A DNA stretch of 64,000 nt from Micropterix aruncella (GCA_944548615.1 OX155980.1:40239938-40303937), one strand, 5' to 3'. Numbered from the stretch's first letter, positions 11,663-23,428 are shown. Made by a program: numbers and translations. The notes: generated from the letters alone by a model not told the origin.

Positions 11663-12499
11663 CTATACTAATATTATAAAGAGGTAAAGTTTGTGAGTTT
11701 GTGAGGTTGTAGGGAGTAATCTCTGGATCTACTGAACCGATTTTGAAACTTCTACCAATAGACAGCCACGTTAGTTGTGAGTGTCATAGGCTATATATTA
11801 ATCCGAAAAATGAAAAGACTTTTTTTGTGGTAGTCGGATTTGCAAAGTAAGTCGGAGAAAAAACGTTCGAATGAAAACGTTTCTTACGAACGCTGCCTTA
11901 ACGATGTGAGATATACCTATGATTGAGTTCTAGAGAAAAGTTGTAGAGCTTGATAATGTCTACAAAAAAGTCAGCGACAGCATATGTCTAACTTTTATAT
12001 TTAAGTCACAAAAAGTAGTTTTTTTATTAAAAAAATAATTTAAATCGTTAGGTCATGTTTATTGGTCATATTATCAACAATTATGAATTCTTATCAAAAT
12101 AAGTACATTTATCGTCTCAAGTGTTTAAAACAAATGACTTTTCCCTTTTACTGCATATAATTTCCTTTTTACTGCATAAATGGTTATAGAGATAATACGA
12201 CATAGGCATGGAACCGCGACCGTTCTCGGGTTAGAACTCCTGAAAGACAATATATTTAGGTACCAATTAATAACATTACATCTAATATAGTATACAGAGA
12301 AGTTTTAAACAATTAAAATAAACATAATTTATTCAATAATAATCATTTCATTCACTCATTTGAAACCCGGTAATATAGCCAAATTGGCATGTGCAAACAT
12401 ACATATGCAGTAAAAGTATAGCCCTCCTTTTGGCAGTCAGGAAATAAATCATAGCACTTAGTACTAACCGAACCACACTCATAATTTAATCACAAGTAA
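11663..12499 (+). other. Helitron 5' body
   Basis: Non-coding. The region to about 11870 matches the well-known insect Helitron 5' pattern (GTTTGTGAGTTTGTGAGG, then a short block ending GATCTACTGAACCG). No gene. Confidence 0.5.
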
Positions 12500-14965
12500 A
12501 AATGTTTATTTTTATTTAATTTTAATTTTTTTATTTTTTTTTATTAGCTAAATGTATACAGCATATTCATTTTATAAAAGAACATTTTATAAATTAACAT
12601 TAATATAGCCATTAATACATTTCAAATTAGCAAATAATATAAAGCACCTATTTAAAAGAAAATAATTTTATAAGCATTTTTTTAAGAAAAAAGGAAAAAA
12701 GGAAAAAGAAGCATTTCTAAATTTAAATGTATAAGTACAATAAGGGAATGGAAATGGAAGGGAGGGATTGTTATAACACTATATGTAATATATGTTCATA
12801 AATAGCCATACATACGTATACTATTGACATATATACATATAAACACACATACACACATAAATACATTGTATATAATAAAGTAATAAGTAGTGCGCATTTT
12901 ATAAATATTTAAATTAATTATTGTTCCTGAGCTTTTCTTCGACTGCGTGAAGAAAAGGCTTCCTGTCCAGAGAAAAAATGTCAAGGTCATGAAACCTGTT
13001 ATTAAAAGAGCTGAGTAACCGTATCATTGTAGAGTTGCTGAAGTGACGTGTATTGCATAATATGGGAAAGTGAAACAATCGAGAAACTCGGGTACTTCTG
13101 GGGGGCACTCTCAAGGAAATTCGTTCAGTTAACGCTGGACAGTCTATTAAACCATGAAGGATGTCATATAGGAAAGACATGTCGGTTATGGTTCGTCTAT
13201 TATAGAGCAGTGCAACCTTAAAGTAATCTGCTCGTTCCTCATATGTCTCGAAGTTCGTGTGCTCGCGCCAATTTAGGTATCGCAAGAAACGCTTTTGGAC
13301 GCCCTCAACCTTGTTGACAGATGCAGCAAACATCGATGACCATATAGTGGATCCGAAGTCTAAGACACTTCTGACATATGCGTAATACAGCATTTTTAAG
13401 GCGAGGGTGTCACTGAACGGTCTGCATACTCTAAACAAAAATCCTAACATTTTCTTGGCTTTACAAACTGTGATCTATGTGGCCGTTGTATGTAAGCTTC
13501 GTATCTAAATAAAGTCCGAGGTCGCGTATTAAAGATGTTTTTGGAATGTTTTCGCCATCGATAAGATAGGTATATACAATTGGCCGAGTATTTCTAGTAA
13601 AACTGATGGCATTGCACTTTAAGGGATTGAGGCAGAGCTTGTTTTTGTGGCAGTATACCAAGAGTCGGTCTAGATCGCATTGCATGTTTGTGCAATCTTT
13701 CCTATCTTTAATGGTGGAATAAATTTTTAGATCATCGGCATAAACGATACATTTAGATGTGTGAAAGCAAGAGGCGATGTCATTAATATAAATATTAAAC
13801 AATAATGGCCCGAGATGCGAACCTTGCGGTACTCCAGACGGTACTCTAATATACTCAGACCTATAACCACCCACAGTGACAGCTTGATGTCGATTGGCCA
13901 CATAAGACGCAAACCATCTCAGCAGATCCCCATGAATTCCAAACTGTAGGAATTTGGTAATAAGTATGGGGTGATTAACCCTGTCGAAGGCCTTCGAAAA
14001 GCCAGTGTACACGGCGTCTGTAGGCGTCCGTCTGTAGGCGTTTATCCATGTTTTTAGATATAAAATCGGTAAATAGACTAAGATTAGTTATGACAGAGCG
14101 CTTCTTTAAAAAACCGTGTTGATATTCAGAAAGCGAGTTTTTAATTGCAGGATAAAGTTGGTCGTACACAATCTTCTCGAAGACCTTACTCAGAACTGGA
14201 AGAATTGAAATTGGGCGATGAAATTGAAATTGGGCGATGAAATTGAAACTGGAAGATTTTCGATACTGTTTCTGGGACCTTTTTATGTATCGGGATAATT
14301 AGAGCCTGTTTCCACACGTCAGGAAATATTCCCTCTTGTAGCGATCGCGTAAAGATAATTGTCAGAGGCGGAGATAGAGAAGCGGCGCAGTTGTTAAAAA
14401 ACATAGTTGGAATTCCATCGCAACCTGCGCCCTTATTGATATCCAAGTTAGATAAATACTTGTAAATAACCTCTGCAGAAAATTCGATCGAACCGATCGA
14501 ACAGTTTGTTGGGTTGTACGGGTGAACGTCCGCAAGTGCCGGGTACGACGTGAATTGGTCAGCAGAGCTGAAAACTGATTCGAAATATGCAGAGAATCCT
14601 TCGCTAATGCTGGAGCCATCGTTAAAGCAAACATCTCCACAGACCATAGATTGTGGTATTTTACAGCCTTTGCGTATATTTTTTATGTACGTCCAAAAGT
14701 GCTTAGGATTACGGCGAATATTATCCGAGCTCCGATTGACAAATTGACGGAAGCATTGTTTTTGCATCATTTTTTGCCTACGACGGAGTAATGCAAAAGT
14801 GTCATAGTCACGGGGATTACAGTTCTTCTTCCACTTCTTGTGATATCGGTTCTTTTCTTTGATTAAATTTATAAGGGCTGACGAGAACCATGTTGGGAAG
14901 CGCGGATTGGCTGTTGTTCGCGTAGGTACGAAGTCCTCGATAGATTTATTTATAACTGAGTAAAA
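12500..14965 (-). pseudogene. Jockey/CR1-type LINE ORF2 relic
   Basis: Reading right to left there is a pre-RT linker (FPTWFSSALINLIKEKNRYH near 14890), then FRQFVNRSSDNIRRNPKHFW and SNLDINKGAGCDGIPTMFF. RT blocks follow: SLQEGIFPDVWKQALIIPIH, EYQHGFLKKRSVITN, SKAFDRVNHP, PSGVPQGSHLGPLLFNIYIN and the catalytic IVYADDLKIY near 13735. Bases 13450-12914 encode the C-terminal thumb-like region. At least three frameshifts, one from a 22-bp duplication near 14205-14245, inactivate it. The endonuclease is missing (5' truncation). A T-rich stretch near 12510-12550 is the 3' tail on this strand. Confidence 0.9.
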
Positions 14966-15004
14966 TTTATTTAACGCCCAACGAAGTGGGCACGGGTCAG
15001 CTAG

Positions 15005-15639
15005 TCAACCTATATAAAAAATGCAATAGATGGCACTAATAATTGAATGTTATGATTGTCATTATCGATTAAATTGTTGGGTTTTTATAATAAAAAATTC
15101 CTTTATAAAAAAAAACATTTTTATCAGTGTTATTTTTATAGCGTTTTCTAATATGGGTGGGTCGATGTTGACAGTCTGTGGCGGCTATGTTGGTTTAGCG
15201 GCGTCTGTCAAATCTGTTGTTTATTCAGTCACTGATGCTAAATCACCATGGCGAGTTACACAATTGAGCACTACGTTAAAACGATATTATTGAAATCAGT
15301 GTTTGTTAGTGCATGGTTATCTCTCACGGAGGGGAGTGAATTAGCAACCAAGATCGCGCAGTTTGACCGCGCTAGACTTTTTCGTGTGGGTTTTTCTGAA
15401 GTCGCAAGTCTATGCCGATAAGCCGCAATCGACCGATGCCCTCCAAGTCAACATAACCCAGGACATCGCTCAAATTGAAAGTTATTGAAAATTAAACCTC
15501 TGGTTAAATAAATTCCTATAAGTTTCGCCGGACAATGCTATCAGTGCCACCTGCATGTCGCCATCATAGAAAGGTTGCCAAAGTACTCTATGGCATCGAG
15601 AAATGTAATCTATATAGGTATATATGAAAATGGATATTG
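15005..15639. other. Unassigned sequence right of the Helitron
   Basis: AT-rich to 15120, then more balanced to about 15480. Open frames here are short and unrecognised. It may be an old transposon piece. Confidence 0.35.
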
Positions 15640-16440
15640 GTATATCTGTATATCCGAGCTTAATAGACTCCAAAACCGTTTGACCGATAACCATGAAAGT
15701 TGGCACATATATATGTATCTTTTATGGAGAAGGTTTTTGTGATATCCACTTCGTCATAACTTACCACTAGATAGCGCTGCAGCACATCAACTTCTATACC
15801 ACTCAACCGATGGTCATGAAAATTGCTATATATAGACATTTGAGAACGCATAATATTTTCGCGCGATTAACTGTATTGTAACTGACCATTAGATGGCGCT
15901 GCAGCACATCAATTTATATACCGCTCAACCGATCGCCATGAAAATTGGTATACATAGACATTTGAACACGCATAATATGTCTGCACTATTAACTGTATTG
16001 TAACTCGCCACCAGATGGCGCTGCAGCACATCAACTTCTATACCACTGAACCAATCGCCATGAAAATTAGTATACACAGCCATTTGAACACGCATAATAT
16101 TTTCGGGATATTATCTTTATTGTAACTCGCCACTAGATGGCACTGCAGAACATCATCTTCTATACCGCTCAACCGATCGCCATTAAAATTAGTATTCTTA
16201 CATAGACATTTGAGCCGGCATAATATTTTTGCGCTATTCACTTAATTGTAACTTGCCACCAGATGGCGCTGCAGCACATCAACTTTTATACCGATCAACC
16301 GATCGCCATAAAAAATGGTATATATATATAGACATTTGAGCACGTATACTATTTTCGCGCTATTCCATTAGGTGGCGCTGCAGCATATCAATTTCTATAC
16401 CACTCAACTGATCGTTATGAATAATGGTATACATACGTAT
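15640..16440. repeat. Minisatellite, about 122-bp unit, six to seven copies
   Basis: Each unit carries AGATGGCGCTGCAGCACATC, then TTCTATACC.CTCAACCGATC, CCATGAAAATTGGTATA and ACATTTGA.CACGCATAATAT. Unit starts fall near 15768, 15890, 16011, 16134, 16260 and 16370, with a more diverged unit before them. Spacing is 110-126 bp. The array ends about 60 bp from the GPCR stop codon. Confidence 0.9.
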
Positions 16441-16498
16441 TTGAGAAGGGGTATAATACGGGCAGCGCCTGTAATACCACAGTTTATATAATGAATGT

Positions 16499-16744
16499 CT
16501 ACCCACCGATGCTGTTGGTGAATTCCACTGAGGAGGCGGCGGTGCGCCGCCGATTGACATAAACGGCGTTGACGCTGTTGATGGCGTTGCGGCGCATGCG
16601 CTTCCTGCAAAACAGTCCCTTGACCGCATTGCGAAAGTTCGCGCCGCACAGGCAGTAGATGATGCAGTTGATGCCGAAGTTGGAGTAGAAGAGGATGTTG
16701 TTGCAGACGTGTTGGATGAGGATCATTTGACTTGTGTGGTGCGA
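16499..16744 (-). CDS. Peptide GPCR, exon 2 (TM7 and C-terminal tail)
   Basis: The acceptor CTTTCCAG precedes codon TCG at 16744. The frame runs 81 codons to TAG at 16501-16499. It encodes a short extracellular loop, TM7 (MILIQHVCNNILFYSNFG) and the NPxxY-equivalent NFGINCIIY, then helix 8 (GANFRNAVKGLFCRKR) and a basic tail. Joined in phase 0 to exon 1 it finishes a normal class A receptor of 347 residues. Other frames here are shadows. No AATAAA signal is obvious just downstream, where a minisatellite begins. Confidence 0.88.
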   Translation of the reverse strand, partial: SHHTSQMILIQHVCNNILFYSNFGINCIIYCLCGANFRNAVKGLFCRKRMRRNAINSVNAVYVNRRRTAASSVEFTNSIGG

Positions 16745-16849
16745 CTGGAAAGTATTCGGAAAACACGCTATTAAGACCCGAAGCATCACCAAAATCACTA
16801 GGATCCATTTAGTTTCTGGAGTGCCGGTTTATACTATATTCCTTAATAG

Positions 16850-17220
16850 CTGTAAACGCGAGAAAGAGATAGAGAGAGAGAGAGAAAGACAGAATAGAAG
16901 CATTTGAAATGACCATGACCAAATGATGGTACTTAAAATATTTCGCACGCTAAATTTGTCTATGACCCATATAATTCCAATAAACTATAGACAAATTTAG
17001 CATGCTACATTTTTAAATAATAGGCCCCCTGCGTGCCAAATTTCAGTTCAAGTTATCGTGGAGGAATACACACAGGCACACAGACAGACGTCCATCTGGA
17101 TATGGTTTAATTGTCTCAGGGGGGCTCAAAATAATTATTTCCGTCTTCATCTCGAAAAAAAATTCATCGCGTTTACAACAATTTCCCTCCTCGTTGGTTG
17201 GTGAGCCGAGAAAGTAAAAA
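16850..17220 (+). repeat. Retroelement-tail-like repeat in the GPCR intron
   Basis: Contains a GA-rich microsatellite (16860-16886), an inverted pair TAAATTTGTCTATGA / TATAGACAAATTTA, and an end running TCATCTCGAA...GAGAAAGTAAAA. That end resembles 42390-42540 (GGGGTCTCAAAAT, TTTCCGTC.TCATCTC, GGGAAAGTAAAA). Probably the tail of the same LINE family. Confidence 0.5.
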
Positions 17221-17619
17221 CGGCTGTGGCGTTACCGAACTTCTTGGTGATCCATGAGAAACAGTTTAAGAACCCCTATTTTATAGTGAGTTCGTCGAGT
17301 TTTGAGCACGACCTTTAGACATTAAAAAACGACTAGCAAAGAGAAAAACGACAAAAACTTTTCTTTAAGTACTATAGAATGAATACAAATAAACCACATT
17401 TTAAGGTGATTTTGATACAGTTTCAAGAACTTTCTATCTATATCTATCTATTCTGACACATCTATGTGCGTTATAAAATACAACGTCTGTGTGTCGGTTT
17501 TTATTTTTTAGTGATTTATTGAGGCATGCTGGAGGCATACATCAATTTAAAACGTCTCTCGTGTTCATTCGTGCTTCATTCCATGCTAGCTAGCCGCTAG
17601 GCGGTAATAATTTTAAACA
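17221..17619. other. Unassigned intron sequence
   Basis: Ordinary AT-rich DNA with no recognisable gene or repeat. Confidence 0.35.
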
Positions 17620-18185
17620 CATAACTAGGTACTAGGAAGGTAACCCAGCGGGACACCTTGTCCCCTGGCTACCAGATTTGGCAGTATATCTCTATCTGGA
17701 ATTAATATTTAGGATACCTCCTTCCTCCCGACTGGTTACGGGACCGAAGTTGCTTGCACGACCTCTACCCGTTGTATATCAGCGGTAATTCAATAAGAAT
17801 TTATCGCGGACCTTGGCGTCCTTTGCCCGTCATACCACTCGGGATCGGGTGACCGATAGGTCGTTTCAAGAATGGCATGAGAACAGGTTAAAATCCACCT
17901 CCGCTGCTTAGGAGACAGTATATTTCCATAGGCTCCAGACTCCTTCAGCGATTAGTCAGAGTGCACCATCGATTGGCGTCGCCGAACGGTGCGCAAACTG
18001 TCCAGTAACGCCGGTAGGCAATTCCCCAGGAGAAACCAATCCACCAGCCGTGAGGCCTGAGACGCAAGAGTCTTACCTGGGGTGGCCTACCACACGAGAA
18101 GGTTTCTGAATAGGAGTTAAATCGTGAGTTGGACGATCCGAGAACACAGTCGATCTATTTACGCCCATGGCAAGCTGCACGAAAT
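17620..18185 (+). repeat. Interspersed repeat, family E, copy 1
   Basis: Aligns in the same orientation with 37790-38345. Shared blocks are ACTGGTTACGGG, GCTGCTTAGGAGA.AGTATAT, GCCGAACGGTGCGCAAA, GAGGCCTGAGACG and AATCGTGAGTTG. It is GC-richer than its surroundings and has no open frame preserved in both copies. Confidence 0.8.
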
Positions 18186-18235
18186 TATTCGTTACCGTAG
18201 ATTTGCTTCCATTCGCACACTCAGCGGTTTCATTA

Positions 18236-18995
18236 TTTAACCGCCCTACCTGTACGAACTTTCGTTAACGGCCGCTATATTATCGCTCGAACGCAAGAAC
18301 CCGTATCACGTACGTTCGAGTACATTTGAGTACAAAAACAAACAAAAAAACAAATTTAAAAAAAAATACGTGTGGCACTCGGGGACTGCCGCGGTAAAGC
18401 TATTGCATAGCATTTTTAACAACTTATGCAAATTATAATTATTTATTTATTTTATTTATTTTATTTTTTCTGATACCAGATAACTGCGCTCTATCGGTAA
18501 ACGTTGAAATTATTCGGAATCATTTGCGGCTGCGGTAGCAAATGATTCGGAATAATTTAAACGTCTTCCGATGGAGCGCCGCGCACGATTTTTTTATTCG
18601 ATAAAGCAAAAAAAACAGATTATTCGAAAAAAATCGTAGATAAAAAGATAGATAAATAAATTATCTTTAAAATGGTGCAGGTTTCATATTAATACGCCAG
18701 ATAGTATTTGCGTAGTAGTCGTTTATGTGTTCGGTTAGACCCAATTTCACAAATTAATTACACTATGTAATATAAACAAAATCTAAAATTTTCGAAGCTA
18801 AGAATATTAGAAAAATATTCTTGTTTAACATATATTTTTTCCGAATCGTAATCAGTACTCGTTTAGACGTAATTATCAGTTTAAAATCAATAATTTTCGT
18901 TAAGAAATTTCTTCATTCGGTCGCCGCGCTGGCCTCTAGGCCCGCGATAAAAGCTATGCAATAGCTTAAAAACCGAAACCCACAAGGCGTACTAG
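18236..18995. mobile_element. Repeat G interrupted by a family A insertion
   Basis: The left part (18236-18350) and right part (18970-18995) are the two sides of a sequence present uninterrupted and inverted at 36880-37015. Markers are CCGCTATATTATCG and AACCGAAACCCAC. The 600-bp family A copy sits between them, so this is a filled site and the 36.9-kb copy is the empty site. Confidence 0.7.
18360..18965 (+). repeat. 600-bp interspersed repeat, family A, copy 3
   Basis: Same sequence as at 2135-2724. It lies between TTAA at 18356-18359 and TTAA at 18966-18969. The poly(A)-like left end followed by TACGTGTGGCACTCGGGGAC is shared by all copies. Confidence 0.85.
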
Positions 18996-19219
18996 TACGT
19001 CATATTATTCCTACGATTCTTCATACAAAAAAGCAATTCTCCAAACTTCTCAAAATAGGGGATGGAGAATATAACGAGTGCGGGTGGGGGAGGGGGGAAT
19101 GATCATTCCTGCAGGGATAGTCACAGTAGTGACAATACTCGCAGACCTTACAGCGAAAATATACCCTGATTACGCCGTTATTAGGGAGAAATCTATGGAC
19201 TAGCTGTGCGAACAAGTCA

Positions 19220-19580
19220 TTCTGAACCACAAGAACGACAAGGCTGCAGTCAGTAATGACACTTTACTTAAATTATTCAAAGTGGCAGAAATGGAGTAGG
19301 TCTGTGGACTCGGTGGTACAAATGAATAATGCGTTGCTATGACCATCAGTAAGTCTCAAGAGCAGTCGCTGAAGGTGGCAGGAATCGACTTGAGGGAGAA
19401 CTGCTTCCCTCATGGGCAGTTATATGTAGCCTGCTCCAGAATGAGCTCACTTAGAAGTCTGGTATACTAGCACCTGAGGGTAGAATCAGCAATGTTTCCT
19501 ACAAAGAGGTCTTTAAGTATTTTTTTTAAAATTTATTTATCTGGTTTGTACAACCTAACATCGCAAAAACACCGCAAAAC
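19220..19580 (+). repeat. Interspersed repeat, family C, copy 2
   Basis: Aligns with 6020-6365 along its whole length, with small indels. Confidence 0.75.
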
Positions 19581-19599
19581 CCTAATGAACAATGAAAAT

Positions 19600-19695
19600 T
19601 TTGTAAAAAATGGATTGTAAAAATGTTTTTTTTTATCCTACTCAGAAAACGCCTAAAATTTAGGCCTCTAGACCAGAATACCTCCTTAAGAGTGT
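19600..19695. mobile_element. End fragment of a TTAA MITE (29.1-kb family)
   Basis: Ends GACCAGAATACCTCC followed by TTAA, and is preceded by GCCTAAAATTTAGGCCTC. It is the inverted equivalent of 29093-29190. Only one end is present. Confidence 0.6.
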
Positions 19696-19784
19696 GGAAT
19701 AAAAGTATATTGTTAAATATAATTGTATAACATTTCAAAATAAAGAGGAACTCGATCAGATTTTTTTTTCTATCAGACAAAAAA

Positions 19785-20230
19785 ATTGTCTGTATATGTG
19801 TATTCCTCCACGATAGCGCCGAAACGCTTCAACCGATTGATGTCAAATTTAGCATGCAGGCATCATTCAGTCATTGCAAGAGTTAAAAAGGTTGTGTTTG
19901 AAATCGGTCTACCAGGGGGCGCACTACTCATGTATCAATCTCGAAATATTAGACTTAAGACTTTAATTTGGTACACGGATGCCGGTAGGGCCGAAACCAC
20001 ATTGTGATTGTAATATCTCATATACAGGCTACACTAATAATATTTAAAGTTCGCCATACATTTTAAACAAATATTAAGGCCGAGCCGCCCGAGGCTAGCC
20101 GAGAAATAAACCGCGCCGCCCGAGTTCGTCCGGCTGAGAGTGGGCTCTCATCGTGTTTATTTATGAAATTAATATTCAGCTTGATTACTTGCCGGGAAAG
20201 TCTTGGGGTGACACAACCGTTTCTTTATAG
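19785..20230 (+). repeat. Interspersed repeat, family F, copy 1
   Basis: Same orientation and layout as 28050-28510. It begins GTGTATTCCTCCACGATAGC, continues AAATTTAGCATGC, GGTACAC.GATGCC and CGCCATACATTTTA, and ends GAGAGTCTTGGGTTGACACA-like. The open frame at 19786-20007 is part of the repeat. Confidence 0.75.
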
Positions 20231-21275
20231 CGACCATAGCAGCACAATAGAATTCGCGAGCGCCAAAGTAATTTCTAGCCTAGATTAATTCGTAATGGCA
20301 TACGCTACAACAATACAAATCGCGGTAGGTAATGTTAATTAACATTAAAATACAAAATTGCCCATATGATCGCAGGGACACAGCTGCAATCCATACTCTG
20401 TCATTAGTCAATAGACCATCGCCGAATGGTGCGATATGGACTAGGTACATTTTTGTCCGGGTACTTTTGAGATATTTGAAGGATGCAGATCAAAAGTAGT
20501 TAAACTCACCCTCTAACCAAAATTCTTTTTTTCGAATCGTATCAATTTTTATATCGCGTTACATTGACAGACAATAATTTATTATGAAATGTTTTAAAAC
20601 GTTTCAGAAATGTTTAAAAATTTTACAAATACGCAATTAAAAGTTTGTATTAATAAATCCCATGCAATTAAAATATTATTTTCGTTTTGGACTAAAACAA
20701 CATAAATCTTACTTACTTTGTTAACCTTTTGTTGACCGGAAATGAGACAAATGAATATTTTAAAATTAAAAACTGAAAGCTATTGACACTGGTAGCACAA
20801 ATCTCAGTCGAGTAACAGGCTAAAACTAGCATACGATCATTAAAACCGGGCCTGAGACCACATTTTGAATCAGAAGCGGATAAGTTCTTTTTTTGTTTTT
20901 CAACAACTTTATTAGATTAAAAAAAATATTCAGTACTAATAAAGGATGTATATCCAAGCAAAAGAATGTATTTGTAAATTTATTTCCATTAAAATGTGAA
21001 TTGTAACGCGTTTTTACTGTTTTTTTGTTTCTTCTGCAAAATTTACTTCGTAATTACAAAATTTACTGTGTAATCACGGAATAGTCATAAGTTTGGTGTA
21101 TACAGATCAACGAGTTTTGTTCAGCGATCCCTCATTTGATCCTCAGCGTCCCTCGTCTTCCCTATGTATGAAATTTTTGAAAAACGCACAGCAAACGCAT
21201 CACTCGCTCGCGCCGCGCCGCGCCGCGCATTCACAAAACTTCTCTACGCTGTCGCTAAACGATACGGAAAAGCAT
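20231..21275. other. Unassigned part of the GPCR intron
   Basis: AT-rich, with no recognisable repeat shared within this window and no gene on either strand. Confidence 0.4.
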
Positions 21276-21281
21276 ACTTGC

Positions 21282-22079
21282 CTGCATGTAGACCATTATT
21301 CTCATCGCATAGGCTGGAAGATTGAAGGTGACGAAAGCCGTGGAGACGACAAGCAGCATCTTGGTGACTTTGGAATGCGCGGAGGAGGCGAGCGGCGGGC
21401 GGACGTCCGCCGACAGCCTTTGCCGATTGTCCGACACTTTCCAGACGGCGCACACGATGAAAGTGTTGAGTACTACGATGATGGTAAGCGGCAGGACAAA
21501 GCTGACGAATGTGTCGAAGGTGTTGTAGTTGGCGGCGAGCACGGCGTAGTCGGGGTCGATGCTGCAGTGAGGGTCACTCGAGGCGATGAAGATCAGCGGG
21601 AGGTTGACGATTAGCGCGCAGGCGACCAGTCCCAGGAGGACAGAGCGCGCGCGGCCGACGGTGCAGATGTCGCGGCTCCGCAGCGGGTAGGTCACCGCGA
21701 TGAAGCGCTCGAACGTGAACGCCACCACGCACCACGCGCTCAAACTGCTCGACGAGTTCGACAAGTAAACAAATGCCTCGCAGAAACCAGGCCTATCATA
21801 AATATCGTAAATGGACGCCGATCGCAACCACACCACGAACACATGCACTAAAAACACTGTATCGCTGATGTTCATAACGGAAAGATAATAACTAGACGAT
21901 AATTTCCTCAAGTGAGTGCATAAAAATACAAGAACAGCGAATAAATTACCAACAGTCCCCACCAGCACTAAAAACGGCGTGTAATACAAATTAATCGCAG
22001 TGACAGTTGATTCATTGATCGTTTCGTTTGTATATCCAGTGTCCAGGTGAGCATTCAACATATTCACCAATGGCCCCAT
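21282..22079 (-). CDS. Rhodopsin-class neuropeptide GPCR, exon 1 (N-terminus to TM6)
   Basis: A seven-helix receptor of the plasma membrane that should couple a secreted peptide to G proteins. I start at ATG 22079 (GCAGGCATGG context), the first ATG after an in-frame TAG. Exon 1 gives 266 residues. The N-terminus has glycosylation sites NET and NES (residues 18-24). TM1 is about 34-54 with GNLFAVLV and TM2 about 66-86 with MNISDTVFL. Cys100 before TM3 and Cys172 in loop 2 can form the usual disulfide. The DRY box is ERF (124-126), TM4 is about 146-166 and TM5 about 189-213. TM6 reads KMLLVVSTAFVTFNLPAYAM, without the usual CWxP. Exon 2 completes TM7. Ligand unknown. The CNMamide / TRH-receptor-like group is a guess only. 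Codon use is GC-rich against AT-rich flanks, as expected for an intact gene. Confidence 0.88.
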
Positions 22080-22755
22080 GCCTGCAGCTTTGTCCACATC
22101 ACAGTTCACGCCGAAAACCTACCAAGACTAAGTCAGCGACCGGCCCGTGCCAAAGTTTAAACCGCTGTAACCGAGCATGTGATGAGACTACGCAGCCCTC
22201 TGTTGCTTCGAAGGCTTGCACGCACGCGCTCACCCAATAAGAGCACGCAGTCGTATTCTCTAACCAAAACGTATACAGTCCTAGACGTGCAGCAGTAGAT
22301 TTGACTGCGCATACTTTAAACCAATATCAATCAGCCTCGGATTTTTAACTAGCCTTAAAAAAATATTTCGGTTTAGGTTAGTAGACGACATGTTGGCTAT
22401 AAGAAATTAAATTTTTAGTCAATAAGTCTGCCTTTTGTATATTTGTATGTGGAATAAAGAATTTATTCTTTTATTTTTCATTATTTCGGACTTTTCGTCT
22501 TTATAAAAAAACACGTCACCTCAATCTTATGATTGAGTTATATGATGATTGATGATTGAGAGAATAAGTATGTAACACCTAGAGCTTCGGCAATTTTCGT
22601 TAGTAATTAAACTTTAATCAAAAATCAAAGCTTTGCATTAAAATTGAGCGCTGATGTGCTGATACCCCCCTTTCTTCTTCTAGTGTGCGACGTATAATAT
22701 GAATGACCCTATTTACGACTCGTAAATAGGCCCTTGTAAATTACGAGGGCCACAC
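22080..22755. other. Region upstream of the GPCR
   Basis: Would contain the receptor's promoter or 5' UTR exon, but I cannot place a TATA box, Inr or donor with confidence. It includes a palindrome CTATTTACGACTCGTAAATAG near 22710-22731. Confidence 0.35.
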
Positions 22756-22757
22756 TA

Positions 22758-23428
22758 GCTGGGGATTTAGTGCAACGGTTTGTATGGGAACCCTGCATTT
22801 TGTGATTAAAGGCTCATACTTGGCACAATTGTTCTTAGGTGGTCATGAGTGGATTAAGACCGGGAGCCATTGGGGGCCGCCCCGCGGGTGGCGGGAGGAG
22901 GGGGTGGAAGTTTGATTCCACCGCGCGTCATTTTGAGCCCTATATCTCTCGGACTATGTGTACTAGGGCAAGTGGGATATCATTTTCGGGTAACTCAATA
23001 ATAACTGATTTATTTCTGGAAGAAAAAAAATACCTATCCATAGAAAAAATATGAAATAATTGGTAAAATTCAAAAATCGTTGACATCTTTTTTTTACTTA
23101 TACGAAGTTTACTTTTTAACCATAAGAGGTATCGGTATGCAAAAAATATATTCTGAAAGCCACACTTATCTAAATTACAGACATATATTTTTTATTGAAC
23201 TGCTATTGTAAAATGTGAGTGAAAAGCATCGAGCCAAGTTAGGTAAGTACTTATTTATTTAGTTTCTTCGATTGGCCAGTGAGGGAAAAACAAGAAGTTC
23301 AATCGTTATTATTATTATAACAACTATATTATTATTGTTTTTTCTATTTAATAAAATAATTCATCATTCACACACCGTACCTAATTATTTGTGCTTAACA
23401 TACCTTAAATACTTACGTAAGTATTATT
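22758..23428 (+). repeat. Left terminal inverted repeat of the 4.1-kb transposon
   Basis: Pairs with 26203-26884, with small indels. It includes TATTATTATTATAACAACTATATTATT near the inner end. Confidence 0.8.

Larger units (their letters stand above)
11662..15004 (+). mobile_element. Helitron, non-autonomous, carrying a nested LINE
   Basis: The 5' end TCTATACTAATATTATAAAG follows an A. The 3' end has a hairpin GCCC-AACGAAGT-GGGC (about 14976-14991), then ACGGGTCAG and CTAG (15001-15004), followed by T. That is the Helitron signature of A/T insertion, 5' TC, and hairpin plus CTRR. The first 18 bases are also duplicated just upstream (11644-11661). No Rep/helicase is present. Much of the interior is a later LINE insertion. 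Confidence 0.8.
16745..21281 (-). other. GPCR intron (4,537 bp, GC-AG)
   Basis: On the - strand the donor reads CAG|GCAAGTATG and the acceptor CTTTCCAG|TCG. The nearby GT (GCAA|GTATG) would break the frame, while the GC donor keeps it. AG|GCAAGT is the known optimal form of the minor GC donor class. The intron holds family A, C, E and F repeats described separately. Confidence 0.75.

Noticed and set aside
15640..16440. CRISPR-like regular repeat array
   Set aside because: Units of ~122 bp are directly tandem with no unique spacers, and the genome is animal. It is a minisatellite.
16404..16808. 134-codon minus-strand frame over GPCR exon 2
   Set aside because: Out of phase with the TM7-encoding frame. 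Shadow of the receptor exon.
21093..21614. 173-codon plus-strand frame
   Set aside because: Antisense of GPCR exon 1. Charged, repetitive composition typical of a shadow frame.
21255..22109. GPCR start at the upstream in-frame GTG (22109)
   Set aside because: Animal nuclear genes rarely start at GTG. An ATG in good context follows 30 bases later.
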